Virus record (IMG/VR): IMGVR_UViG_3300044960_000113 | Coordinates: 120,281 to 184,280 of that record | Reading direction: 5' to 3' (one strand) | Origin: a virus | DNA: 64,000 bases | In this document: positions 47,670 through 56,608 of the stretch, piece after piece | Layout of the letters: each line of letters begins with the position of its first letter | Numbering within the stretch: position 1 is the stretch's first letter | Made by a program: the position numbers and the translations under genes | The notes under the pieces: generated by a model | Database searches by the model: none | Told to the model about the DNA's origin: nothing | What the model saw: the letters and a program-made list of their open reading frames with translations, nothing else

Positions 47670-48916
47670 TTATCATTCCTAAAACATTTAAAAACTGGAA
47701 ACCTTAAACTATACTCGTTATTTGATTGACTAATTTCTTGAGCCTCAACTTCAACCATTTTTCCTAAATATGATTTTTGATTATTCCAAATTTCATCTCT
47801 TAATTCATCTGAAAAACCTGAACCAACAGAAGATTTAAATTTACGACCATTCTCATCTTCACCTTCAATTTCAATACCACCAAGAGTATTTTCATATTTT
47901 GAGTTTAATTTACCTGGATAAAATCCTGTAATTATTCCATCATATGTATAAACAGGTTTATATTTTAACCAAAGTTTAGAACGTTTCCATTCATATTTAC
48001 CATTTAGATCTTTAATAATGAGACCCTCTCCACCATTATTTACAACATTTTCATAAAAATTATTTAAATCTTTTGGTGTATCACATATTAACCATTCTGA
48101 CTTTTTAACCTTTTCAAGTTTGAGTTGATTAATTAAATTTTCTAATTCTTTTGAACGATTTATTTGTGTTTTATTACTAATTTCAGATTTCCACTCTTTT
48201 AATGTCATAATATCAAAAGCGAAAAATTTAAGTTTCTCTTTAGCTAAAATGTTATCTTCTGATTTTGCATTCATTGTTTCAATATATGAATCACCCATTA
48301 CTTCACCATCAACAACAATATCTTCGTTAAGATGATTTCTCATTTTAATTAATTCATTATCAAATAAACCTTCCCATTGAAAAGAAATTTTTCCGGATCT
48401 ACCATAATATGTAACATTATTTTTTTCAATAATTGCTATAGTACGTTGTCCATCATATTTTACTTCGGCAATACATGGATAGAAAATTTCTGTATCATCT
48501 TCTTTTTTCTGTGCAAGCATAACATCAAATGTTGGAATTAAATTTGGATAGATTTTATTTAATGTTGTTTCTGAAAAGCCAGCTTTAAGATCTTTATTTA
48601 GTACACGTTTTAAAATTTTTGCAGTTTCTTCAGTATAATTAGAAAGTATTCTTGTGACCATGTCACGTGCTGCATTTCCTGTAAGTTGACGTGAATGCAA
48701 CATATCTAAAAGTTCAAAAAACATCTCTGGTGAAGCATCAGACGTATCATAAACTTTTGGTTCTTTATATTTTTTTACTCCAAAAACACGATATGGTGAA
48801 AGAGCTTCAACCATTAATCGTTTACCTACATCACTCAAATTTGATAACGCTTTAAACTTTCCTTCTTTAGTAGAATATTTTTCGGCATTAATAATAGCAT
48901 CAACAAATGATTTCAT
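47666..48916 (-). CDS. ATP-dependent DNA ligase
   Basis: 416 aa from MKSFVDAIINAEKYS, preceded by GGAGATAATT. Motif I is EVKYDGQR (adenylated Lys). YYGRSGK, DGEVMG, FFAFDIM, GGEGLIIKD and WLKYKP give motifs III, IIIa, IV and V. Similar in build to T4 gp30-type ligases. It seals nicks during replication and recombination. Confidence 0.92.
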   Translation of the reverse strand: MKSFVDAIINAEKYSTKEGKFKALSNLSDVGKRLMVEALSPYRVFGVKKYKEPKVYDTSDASPEMFFELLDMLHSRQLTGNAARDMVTRILSNYTEETAKILKRVLNKDLKAGFSETTLNKIYPNLIPTFDVMLAQKKEDDTEIFYPCIAEVKYDGQRTIAIIEKNNVTYYGRSGKISFQWEGLFDNELIKMRNHLNEDIVVDGEVMGDSYIETMNAKSEDNILAKEKLKFFAFDIMTLKEWKSEISNKTQINRSKELENLINQLKLEKVKKSEWLICDTPKDLNNFYENVVNNGGEGLIIKDLNGKYEWKRSKLWLKYKPVYTYDGIITGFYPGKLNSKYENTLGGIEIEGEDENGRKFKSSVGSGFSDELRDEIWNNQKSYLGKMVEVEAQEISQSNNEYSLRFPVFKCFRNDK

Positions 48917-48918
48917 AA

Positions 48919-49284
48919 TTATCTCCATATTCTATGTTGTTCATAAACATGTTCTTCACCAGTTTCACTGCAATAAATTCCCCATTTAACATCATCAGGA
49001 ATTTCTACTATTTTAAGAGAGGCAAAATTACCAGAAGAACGTTTAATGCCTAGTTTTTCAACTAATTTAATTAAAGTAGGATCATCTCTAGGAACTTCAT
49101 TTATAACATAATAATTATAACAATGTTCTGGATTATTTTTATCCATAAAAAATATTTCTTTTTCACCAAATATAGTTTCTAAATGTTCATCATATTCTAT
49201 ATTTTTTACATCTAAATATGCTTTAATTAATTCAGAAGATAGTGAATATCCACCAATAGCAGTATTAATTAATATTTTTTGCAT
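48919..49284 (-). CDS. Conserved protein, 121 aa
   Basis: NTAIGGYSLSSELI, VPRDDPTLIKLVEKLGI, ASLKIVEIPDDVKWGI and EEHVYEQHRIW match a family seen in many phages. Function unknown. It ends just before the ligase start and is preceded by the promoter at 49311-49339. Confidence 0.65.
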   Translation of the reverse strand: MQKILINTAIGGYSLSSELIKAYLDVKNIEYDEHLETIFGEKEIFFMDKNNPEHCYNYYVINEVPRDDPTLIKLVEKLGIKRSSGNFASLKIVEIPDDVKWGIYCSETGEEHVYEQHRIWR

Positions 49285-49310
49285 AAAAATCTTAAAAACT
49301 TAGATAGTTT

Positions 49311-49339
49311 ATTATAACATATTAATTGTATAAAATAAA
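49311..49339 (-). promoter_or_regulatory. Sigma70-like early promoter
   Basis: TTTATT-17-TATAAT on the minus strand upstream of the 121-aa and DNA ligase genes. Confidence 0.6.
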
Positions 49340-49384
49340 TATAAAAGATCTATATATTTATATTTAAAAGGATAAACATAAATA

Positions 49385-49813
49385 ATGACAAAGAAAAAAA
49401 TACCACCATTACAATTTGAAATAGTTCAAGATCGATCTAATTTAATCTATTTAAGTGTTATAGAATATAAATTAGAAAATTATTTAACAATTATTGATAA
49501 TATTTCAGATAATGAAATTACAGCATTTGTTTTAGATTATGCTGAACAAGAAGGAATAAATATTAAAGAATTCTTAAGTATTGCAAACTTATGGTATTAT
49601 AAAAATTCTAATAAACATCCATTTTCAGTAGAAATTGCTAAACATGATTTAACTCATAAAATAGGTAAAATTATTAAAACATTTGATATAAGTTTTGTTT
49701 CACGTGTTATTGGTTGTCCATTCTTTTTTAATATGGCAACAAAAAAAATAAAACGAAGAAGAGTTATTCCTATTCCTGAATGTGTAGAAATTAAACTTAA
49801 GAAGACTGCTTAG
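49385..49813 (+). CDS. Conserved T4-like protein, 142 aa
   Basis: LENYLTIIDNISDNEITAFV, FVLDYAEQEGI, WYYKNSNKHPFSVEI and SRVIGCPFF look like a conserved family of T4-type phages, and its place ahead of gene 32 suggests a transcription or replication factor. Not identified further. Converges with the FmdB-like gene, overlapping 17 nt. Confidence 0.6.
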   Translation: MTKKKIPPLQFEIVQDRSNLIYLSVIEYKLENYLTIIDNISDNEITAFVLDYAEQEGINIKEFLSIANLWYYKNSNKHPFSVEIAKHDLTHKIGKIIKTFDISFVSRVIGCPFFFNMATKKIKRRRVIPIPECVEIKLKKTA

Positions 49814-50003
49814 AAGATTTACTTGTTGTGGCAAAATCAGTTTTATACCATCCTGAACCATTTAACCTAAATGAAGATTTACTAATTAATTTAACCATTT
49901 TTTCATTACATTTAGGACATTTTTTGTCAAGTTGATCAGTATATTTCTGAATTACTTCTTCAAGAAAATTACATTTTTGACATTGATAATCAAAAATTGG
50001 CAT
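49797..50003 (-). CDS. FmdB-type zinc ribbon protein, 68 aa
   Basis: MPIFDYQCQKCNFLEEVIQK and DKKCPKCNEKMVKL give two C-x2-C knuckles, and FRLNGSGWYKTDF is the family C-terminal motif. A putative nucleic-acid-binding regulator. Confidence 0.82.
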   Translation of the reverse strand: MPIFDYQCQKCNFLEEVIQKYTDQLDKKCPKCNEKMVKLISKSSFRLNGSGWYKTDFATTSKSSKQSS

Positions 50004-50149
50004 ATTATTTTTCCTTTAAAATAAAAAATTATTTAAAAATATTTATATAGATTTATCAATTATAATATCTTCAACCTTAATATTAAATAAAGACATAATT
50101 AAAGTTCCTTGTTATAGGTAGAAACTATTCCAATTTTACACATGTTGAA

Positions 50150-50157
50150 TATAAATA
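50150..50157 (+). promoter_or_regulatory. T4-type late promoter motif TATAAATA
   Basis: Exact octamer on the + strand about 140 nt upstream of gene 32, directly before the repeat leader. Confidence 0.45.
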
Positions 50158-50191
50158 AAAATGTATGGAAGAATAATATCCATATTTTTTA

Positions 50192-50284
50192 TTGTTTGTT
50201 TGTTTATTGTTTGTTTATTGTTTGTTTGTTTATTGTTTGTTTATTGTTTGTTTATTGTTTGTTTGTTTATCGTTTGTTTGTTTA
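50192..50284 (+). repeat. (TTTG)/(TTTATTG) microsatellite in the gene 32 leader
   Basis: About 90 nt composed almost only of TTTG and TTTATTG units, ending at the ribosome binding site of gene 32. The transcript would be an unstructured U-rich tract, suitable for autogenous binding by gp32. Confidence 0.9.
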
Positions 50285-50298
50285 TAAGGAGATTTTAT

Positions 50299-51156
50299 AT
50301 GTCATTAACTTTAGACCAACTCAGAAATGCATTTAATTCAAAAACATCAAGCGGAGAAAATTCAGACTGGAAAAAATTCTTTCCATTTTGGAAAATGGAT
50401 AACGAAACACAAGTTGTTGTTAGATTTTTACCAGATTTAGATGAAGATAATCCACTTGGCTTTTTGGTAGAAAATTTAACACACGAATTAATTATTAATG
50501 GTGAAAAAAAGAAAGTCCCATGTCTTACTATGTATGGTGAAAGTTGTCCAATTTGTGAATTATCAAGACGTTATTATGATGAAGGAAATGATGAAATGGG
50601 TAAAAAATATTATAAGAAAAAATCATATATTGGTCAAGTTTTAGTAATTGAATGTCCATTTGAATATGATCATGAACCATTAGTTAAGCTTATTGAAATT
50701 GGCCCAAAAATTTTCAAACAAATTCAATCAGCATTTTCATCTGGAGATTTAGAAAGTATTCCTTACAATCTAAAAGATGGTTATAACTTTAGAATAAAGA
50801 AAACACAATCTGGTAAATGGGCAGATTATGGAACATCAAGCTTTGCACCAAAAAGATCTGATATTTCTGATGATGTTATTGATTCTATTGAATTATATAA
50901 TCTTTCAGATTATAGAACAAAATATGTTGATAGGCCAACATTGGAAGCAATGTTATTAGCAGATCAAACAGGTTCAAATTTTGAAGAAGAAACGTCTGAT
51001 GATACTAAAAATAATAATACAACACAAAATACTTTAAACAATGAAAATGAAAAAAATGAAGGTGATGATACCACAACTTCTAAACCTGTTATTAGTAGTA
51101 AAGCTCAAGCCGTATTAGAGCGTTTACGTAATAAAAATTTAGCCAAAAATAACTAA
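50299..51156 (+). CDS. 32: Single-stranded DNA-binding protein gp32
   Basis: 285 aa from MSLTLDQLRNAFNS, preceded by AAGGAG. FFPFWKMDNETQVVVRFLPD, CPICELSRRYYDEGN (zinc-binding Cys as in T4 gp32), KKKSYIGQVLVIECP form the OB-fold core. The C-terminal tail is acidic and Asn/Thr-rich before a short basic end. It coats ssDNA and organises recombination with UvsX and UvsY encoded downstream. Confidence 0.93.
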   Translation: MSLTLDQLRNAFNSKTSSGENSDWKKFFPFWKMDNETQVVVRFLPDLDEDNPLGFLVENLTHELIINGEKKKVPCLTMYGESCPICELSRRYYDEGNDEMGKKYYKKKSYIGQVLVIECPFEYDHEPLVKLIEIGPKIFKQIQSAFSSGDLESIPYNLKDGYNFRIKKTQSGKWADYGTSSFAPKRSDISDDVIDSIELYNLSDYRTKYVDRPTLEAMLLADQTGSNFEEETSDDTKNNNTTQNTLNNENEKNEGDDTTTSKPVISSKAQAVLERLRNKNLAKNN

Positions 51157-51187
51157 TAAATAAAATTCACTATTTTTATTATTAATA

Positions 51188-51949
51188 ATGGGTATTTTAT
51201 CTGGTAAAAGGGGATTGGTTGTCGGTGTCTCTAATAAATGGAGCATCGGCAACCATATTGCTAAAACATGTTTAAATGAAGGTGCTGATGTTATCGTTAC
51301 ATGGCATTCTGATCGTAATAAAGACTATGTTTCTAAAACATTTGATAAATGTTTCAATTTAGATTTAACATCTAAGGAATCATTAATTAAAATTACTGAA
51401 AATTTGTGTTATAATAAATTAGATTTTATTGTTCATTCTGTTGCTAAAGCACCTAGAGAATGTTTTGAACAACCATTTTATGATATTACTATTGAGCAAT
51501 GGAATTCAACTATGTTATCTTCAGTATGGAGTTTTGTTGCCTTGGTTAAAGAAGTATTACCATTATTAAATGATAACGCTTCAATAGTTACAATGTCATA
51601 TTTGGGTGGAAGAAGAATAAGGCCAGGATATAATGTGATGGGTGTAGCAAAAGCAGCATTAGATGCTTCAGTTAGAGAATTAGCATATGAATTGGGTGGA
51701 ATTAAAAAAATACGTGTAAATGGTGTGGCTGCTGGTCCAATAAAAACAGTATCTAGTGCAAAAATAAAAGTTAATAAATCTATTAATGATGTTATAAATG
51801 CGTCACCATTAAAAAGACCAACAACATATGATGATATATCAAATGCAACGGTTTTTTTGTTAAGTGATTTATCATCAGGCATTACGGGTTCTATATTAGA
51901 TGTTGATTCTGGGTATAATATTATGCAATCAACAATAATTAAGGAGTGA
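51188..51949 (+). CDS. fabI: Enoyl-ACP reductase (FabI type)
   Basis: 253 aa SDR protein. GILSGKRGLVVGVSNKWSIG, FIVHSVAKAPR, SYLGGRRIRPGYNVMGVAKA (catalytic Tyr-x6-Lys spacing of FabI), VAAGPIKT and GSILDVDSGYNI match FabI. It reduces the enoyl-ACP made by a dehydratase, and the phage also has FabF and MaoC-like genes. It sits between gene 32 and uvsX, an unusual site for a metabolic gene, within the same transcript. Confidence 0.93.
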   Translation: MGILSGKRGLVVGVSNKWSIGNHIAKTCLNEGADVIVTWHSDRNKDYVSKTFDKCFNLDLTSKESLIKITENLCYNKLDFIVHSVAKAPRECFEQPFYDITIEQWNSTMLSSVWSFVALVKEVLPLLNDNASIVTMSYLGGRRIRPGYNVMGVAKAALDASVRELAYELGGIKKIRVNGVAAGPIKTVSSAKIKVNKSINDVINASPLKRPTTYDDISNATVFLLSDLSSGITGSILDVDSGYNIMQSTIIKE

Positions 51950-51955
51950 AATATA

Positions 51956-53056
51956 ATGATAAACGTAGATTTTATAAAAACTATCAATAAACAGTTAGAA
52001 AAAATAGAAACTGTTTATATGGATTTTGGACCACCTAAAAAATGGTATTCGACAGGAAATTATGCCTTAAATAAAGTAATGTCTGGTAGTTTTTTACGTG
52101 GTATACCTGAATCACGTATAACATGTCTTGCCGGACCGTCAGGTTCTGGTAAATCATTTTTGGGGTGTAATATTCTTAAGCACGCACAAGATACGGGTGC
52201 CTTCATAGTCATATTAGACTCTGAAAATGCATTAGATAAAAATTTTATGGAAGCTGTTGGTATTGATACATCACCATCAAAATTGTTATATATTGGTGTC
52301 ACATTATTTAGTGATGTTGTTAAAGTTCTTTCTGAATTTTTGACAACATATGAAAAACAATATGGTAAAAATAATCCTGATTCCCCACCTGTTGTTATGT
52401 TTTTAGATTCATTAGATATGCTTTTAACAGATAATGAAAATGAGAATTTCATTTCTGGTGTTCAAAAAGGAGATCAAGGACAACGTGCAAAGCAAGCAAA
52501 ACATATGCTTAAAACAGTAGTATCAAGAATAAAACGTCTTCCAATATCTTTTATAGTAACACATCAAGTTTATCCTAATACTGATCTATTAAATGGTGAA
52601 GGTATGTGGATAATTAATAATGCTATTAGATATTCAGCATCTCAGATTATGTTGATTACAAAACTTAAACTTAAAGAAGGAACAGATATTATAGGAATTC
52701 GTATGAGAGTTGAATGTTATAAATCACGTTTTGCAAAACTTGGTTCTAAAATAGAAATAGAAGTTCCATATGATCGTGGTATGGATCCATATTCTGGATT
52801 TTTAGATATGATGGAAGAAAATAAAATTATCACAAAAGGTGGGGCTTGGTATTCATATACCAAAAAAGATGGAGAAACAATAAAATTTCAGGCAAAAAAT
52901 TTAACAGAAGAATTAGTTAATGAAATGCTCCAAGATCCACGTATTCAGGAAGAAGAAAAGACAGTAGAAAAACTTATGTTAGAATTATCTAATGATGTTG
53001 AAGATAATGAAGATGAGCAAGAAAGTAAATCACGTCGTAATAGACAATCACAGTAA
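51956..53056 (+). CDS. uvsX: Recombinase UvsX (RecA-like)
   Basis: 366 aa. The Walker A motif is GPSGSGKSFLG, Walker B is PPVVMFLDSLDML, and FIVTHQVYPNTD is the following switch strand. AAGGAGTG precedes the start. The C-terminus is acidic then basic. It drives strand exchange with gp32 and UvsY. Confidence 0.95.
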   Translation: MINVDFIKTINKQLEKIETVYMDFGPPKKWYSTGNYALNKVMSGSFLRGIPESRITCLAGPSGSGKSFLGCNILKHAQDTGAFIVILDSENALDKNFMEAVGIDTSPSKLLYIGVTLFSDVVKVLSEFLTTYEKQYGKNNPDSPPVVMFLDSLDMLLTDNENENFISGVQKGDQGQRAKQAKHMLKTVVSRIKRLPISFIVTHQVYPNTDLLNGEGMWIINNAIRYSASQIMLITKLKLKEGTDIIGIRMRVECYKSRFAKLGSKIEIEVPYDRGMDPYSGFLDMMEENKIITKGGAWYSYTKKDGETIKFQAKNLTEELVNEMLQDPRIQEEEKTVEKLMLELSNDVEDNEDEQESKSRRNRQSQ

Positions 53057-53072
53057 AAAGGAGAAAAATATT

Positions 53073-53261
53073 ATGGATTTGAGAGATATGAATATTAATG
53101 TAAATATTGAAATTGTAGAAGGTGGTTTTATTATTACATCACCATATATGCAAGAAGATGGAGTTCTAAAATATAGACGATCTGTTGTAAATTCACCACG
53201 TAAAGCAATCAAATTTGTTTCAGAATTACTCAATGAATTTAAATTAACTATAGAAGAATAA
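53073..53261 (+). CDS. Hypothetical protein, 62 aa
   Basis: Start MDLRDMNINVNIEIVEGG chosen because AAGGAG lies 11 nt before the ATG. A small beta-rich domain, then a helix. Located between uvsX and uvsY and abutting uvsY. Not recognised. Confidence 0.6.
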   Translation: MDLRDMNINVNIEIVEGGFIITSPYMQEDGVLKYRRSVVNSPRKAIKFVSELLNEFKLTIEE

Positions 53262-53720
53262 ATGACAATAATTTCTGAAGCATCTACTGATTTAACAAAT
53301 GTTTTAAATTATCTTGAAAAATATGAGAAGGCATTAAGTGAGGCGCCTTCTCTATTTGAATTAGAAGGTAAAAAATTAGAACATATTAATAGGACTTTGC
53401 CTGGATATTTAGCTAGATATGATGAAATGTATAATGAACTTAAAGTTTTAGAAGAATTTTTAGAAAAGAAAAAAGAAATTATTATGTCTCCATTATGGAA
53501 AAAATATAATGAAAAATATTCTAGACAATTGTCACAACGTGATATTCAAGCTTATATCGCAGGTGAACCAGAAATTGTGTCAATAACAGAGCTTATATTA
53601 GAAGTAAAATTATTAAAAGAACAATTTTCTAGTGTTGTAAAAGCATTAGAACAAATGGGTTGGAGTTTAAAAAATATTGTTGAATTACGTATACATGAAC
53701 TCCAAGATACAATATTATAA
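53262..53720 (+). CDS. uvsY: Recombination mediator UvsY
   Basis: 152 aa. LPGYLARYDEMYNELKVLEE, YSRQLSQRDIQAYI, the central VSITELILEVKLLKEQ and LEQMGWSLKNIVELRIHEL correspond to the UvsY family. Place between uvsX and uvsW agrees. Loads UvsX onto gp32-coated DNA. Confidence 0.82.
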   Translation: MTIISEASTDLTNVLNYLEKYEKALSEAPSLFELEGKKLEHINRTLPGYLARYDEMYNELKVLEEFLEKKKEIIMSPLWKKYNEKYSRQLSQRDIQAYIAGEPEIVSITELILEVKLLKEQFSSVVKALEQMGWSLKNIVELRIHELQDTIL

Positions 53721-53741
53721 AAAAAATAGAATAGTAACTAA

Positions 53742-53855
53742 ATGAAATTAAAATCAAAGGTAGAAATCCACACAAATTTTGTATGGTGGATAATTAGAAT
53801 TTTAGAAGTTATTACATGTTTTCATATTATTGCTGGTGTTTGGCGGCATTGGTAG
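53742..53855 (+). CDS. Single-TM small protein, 37 aa
   Basis: MKLKSKVEIHTNFVWWIIRI then a hydrophobic helix ending GVWRHW. It fits exactly between uvsY and uvsW, where T4 also has very small genes. No strong ribosome binding site. Confidence 0.45.
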   Translation: MKLKSKVEIHTNFVWWIIRILEVITCFHIIAGVWRHW

Positions 53856-53858
53856 AAA

Positions 53859-55268
53859 ATGACAACAAAAAAATGTTACATACGCGTCAAAGACGAAGTA
53901 TATTGTACATTATCTGGGCTTCAGCCTAGTGATATTGAATTTTTGTGGGAAAAATATGGTATTTTTGTTGAAGGTTATTTTCATATGCCGCAATATAAAT
54001 TAGGAAGATGGGATGGTAAAATTCGTTTTTTTGAAAAAACAGGTAAAACATATATTCGTTTATTAGATGAAATATTACCATTTTTAGAAAAATGGGGATA
54101 TGAAATAGAATTAAAAGATGAACGAATCCCAATAAAAACATTTCCAGAATTTATTAAACATGATAATTTTATTAAATATGGAATAGAACTTCGTCCATAT
54201 CAAGTAGAATCAATTAATGTTGCATTATCTGAAAGTAATGGATTTATTATTGTTGGAACTGGTGGAGGTAAATCTTTAATATGCGCAGGTATATGCGATG
54301 CATATGGAAAAGTTGGATATAAAACAATTACTATTGTACCATCATCTGATTTAGTTTCTCAAACTGCTGATTGGTATAAATTATGTGGTATGGATGTTGG
54401 TGAATATAGTGGTGTTAATAAAGAGCTTAATAAACAACATGTTGTTGGAACATGGCAAGCTATTCAAAATAATCCACATTTAATGAAACAATTTCAAGTA
54501 TTTATTTGGGATGAAGCACAAGGAGTAAAAGCTTCAGTAGCACAAAAGCTTATTTGTGATTACGGCAAACATATACCATTTAGATTTGGGTGTACAGGAA
54601 CATTCCCAAAGCCAAAAGCAGATGTAATTTCTCTTAAAGTTGCTATAGGTTCAATCATAAAAGAAATACCAGCTAGATGGTTAATAGATAATGGTTATTT
54701 AGCTGAAATTGAAATTGAATGTATTAGAACAAAAGATACTGTATTTACAGATGGAGATTTTCCAGATTATAAATCTGAACGTTCCTATATTTGTAGATCA
54801 CCTAAAAGAATGGACTATATCGCAGATCTCATTATTTCAAAATGTGAACAATATGGTAATACTTTAGTTTTAGTCAATTCAATAAAATTTGGAGAACAAC
54901 TTCAAAAAATGATTAAAGATACAGTATTTTTATATGGAATAAGCGAAAAATCAGAACGTAAATTACATTATGATGCGTTTGAAGAGAAAGATAATGTTAT
55001 AGTTATCGCTTCATCAGGGATTGCATCAACTGGTATATCCATAGATAGAGTATTTTGTTTAATTATGATAGATGCTGGTAAATCTTTTATTAAAGCTATT
55101 CAAGCTTGTGGAAGAGGTTTACGAAAGGCTAAAGATAAAAATAAAGTTCATGTTGTCGATATAGGTGCAGATTTAAGGTGGTCAAGAAAACATATGAATG
55201 AAAGAATTAAATACTATAAAGAAGCTAATTATAATTGTAGTAAACCAATTACAGTAAAAATTAAATAA
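53859..55268 (+). CDS. uvsW: Helicase UvsW
   Basis: 469 aa superfamily 2 helicase. The N-terminal domain includes YKLGRWDGKIRFFEKTG. Motif I is VGTGGGKSL, motif II IWDEAQ (DEAQ box), motif III GCTGTFPKP, motif VI QACGRGLRKAKDK. Acts on branched recombination intermediates and R-loops in T4. Confidence 0.94.
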   Translation: MTTKKCYIRVKDEVYCTLSGLQPSDIEFLWEKYGIFVEGYFHMPQYKLGRWDGKIRFFEKTGKTYIRLLDEILPFLEKWGYEIELKDERIPIKTFPEFIKHDNFIKYGIELRPYQVESINVALSESNGFIIVGTGGGKSLICAGICDAYGKVGYKTITIVPSSDLVSQTADWYKLCGMDVGEYSGVNKELNKQHVVGTWQAIQNNPHLMKQFQVFIWDEAQGVKASVAQKLICDYGKHIPFRFGCTGTFPKPKADVISLKVAIGSIIKEIPARWLIDNGYLAEIEIECIRTKDTVFTDGDFPDYKSERSYICRSPKRMDYIADLIISKCEQYGNTLVLVNSIKFGEQLQKMIKDTVFLYGISEKSERKLHYDAFEEKDNVIVIASSGIASTGISIDRVFCLIMIDAGKSFIKAIQACGRGLRKAKDKNKVHVVDIGADLRWSRKHMNERIKYYKEANYNCSKPITVKIK

Positions 55269-55443
55269 GGAGATCATATTTATAAACTTAAAAAATAAAA
55301 CCAAAATGAAAATCAATTTTTACTGGATTTTTACACTATGATGAATTATAAAAATGAAACTGTTTAAAAGCAAAAATAAATAAAATTATATACTAAATAA
55401 TATTATTATAGATATTCTAATGCCACAAAAGGAAAATTAAATC

Positions 55444-55953
55444 ATGCTAATATATACAGATTTCAATAAACCATATTTAATAGAAAGTTTAACTAGTCCT
55501 GTTGTTCCTAAATATTATTGGATATTTTCTGGACATATGTTGGATTTTACATTATCTCCTATTCAATATTTAGAAGAAACAACAGGACCATCTATTACTG
55601 TTGAAATAAATAAATTAAAATTTGATGTTCCTGCACATTGGAATATTCTCATTACAGATAATGATACTTGGCAATTAGATACTGTTCCTATTTCATCTTG
55701 TGCGAATAAAAAAACGTTGGCATATATTATGTCACCGAATGATTTTACATTAAGAACTGCAGAAATAAAAATAGTTGATTATTGTGATCATAAATCACTA
55801 GTTCATCCTTTATTAAATAAAGGTACTGGTTTATGTCATCCTGTCGGTTCAATAAACACAAATGAAAAAGAAATAGATATAATGGTAATATTAACGCCAT
55901 ATGATCTTTATAAATTTATTGGTAATAAAGCTGTTGGTGATATAATTCCTTAA
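55444..55953 (+). CDS. Hypothetical phage protein, 169 aa
   Basis: Beta-rich protein starting MLIYTDFNKPYLIESLTSPV. Several Pro/Trp-containing strands and SLVHPLLNKGTGLCHPVG. Possibly conserved in T4-like phages. Its end overlaps the end of the convergent endolysin gene. Function not recognised. Confidence 0.55.
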   Translation: MLIYTDFNKPYLIESLTSPVVPKYYWIFSGHMLDFTLSPIQYLEETTGPSITVEINKLKFDVPAHWNILITDNDTWQLDTVPISSCANKKTLAYIMSPNDFTLRTAEIKIVDYCDHKSLVHPLLNKGTGLCHPVGSINTNEKEIDIMVILTPYDLYKFIGNKAVGDIIP

Positions 55954-56519
55954 TATGCTAAAGCATATTGTCGCACATTAGTAATTCTTTTTAACCAACC
56001 ATTTAAAAATATTTTTTGTGATGGATTTTTTTCAGCTAAACGTTTATAAAATGCTTCTCTTTGATCGGCTATACTATTGATGACATCTATTTGATTTGCT
56101 TGTGACAAACTATTTAATGTTATAATACCAACTATACCATCATCCTCAACACCTAATGCCCTTTGAAGAAATTTCGCAGCTTGTTTAATTCCATGATTAA
56201 CACAACCATCAAAATGAATTAATGCTACTTTTCTTGGCATTTCATTACAATTTGCTGCTAGCCAGTAATGATTAAAATAATGAACCATAGCATCTTCTAA
56301 TGTCATATCAATAACACGTACTTTTGTACTATTTTGTGCTATACCAAATTTTGTTTCTCCACCTCTATCATATCGATTATTGACATAACCAACTTTTATT
56401 TTTTGTTCTTTTGTATTAACATTTCCTTTAATTACATCTGGATCTGATGGATCCCAAAATGGGCCAACTTCATATAACATAACATGATTAAATGCATCTA
56501 TGAATTCTTGTGGAAACAT
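55950..56519 (-). CDS. Endolysin, GH108-type muramidase with PG-binding domain
   Basis: 189 aa. The catalytic region has FNHVMLYEVG (Glu) and YDRGGETKFGIAQ. The second domain, LIHFDGCVNHGIKQAAKFLQ followed by GVEDDGIVG, is a GH108-associated peptidoglycan-binding module. Cleaves cell-wall glycan at lysis. No signal peptide, so it needs a holin, likely the gene at 56609. Confidence 0.88.
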   Translation of the reverse strand: MFPQEFIDAFNHVMLYEVGPFWDPSDPDVIKGNVNTKEQKIKVGYVNNRYDRGGETKFGIAQNSTKVRVIDMTLEDAMVHYFNHYWLAANCNEMPRKVALIHFDGCVNHGIKQAAKFLQRALGVEDDGIVGIITLNSLSQANQIDVINSIADQREAFYKRLAEKNPSQKIFLNGWLKRITNVRQYALAY

Positions 56520-56577
56520 TTTAAGAATCTCCTACATATTAATTTTTATATATTTATTAAATAATATTAAACTATAC

Positions 56578-56585
56578 TATAAATA
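56578..56585 (+). promoter_or_regulatory. T4-type late promoter motif TATAAATA
   Basis: Exact octamer 24 nt upstream of the holin candidate, as expected for a late lysis gene. Confidence 0.55.
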
Positions 56586-56608
56586 ATATTTATCTATTAT
56601 TAAATCAT

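Noticed and set aside
50161-50298. N-terminal extension of gp32 through the repeat
   Set aside because: The extension would be a Cys/Leu/Phe/Val-rich repeat. A strong AAGGAG before the ATG at 50299 marks the real start.
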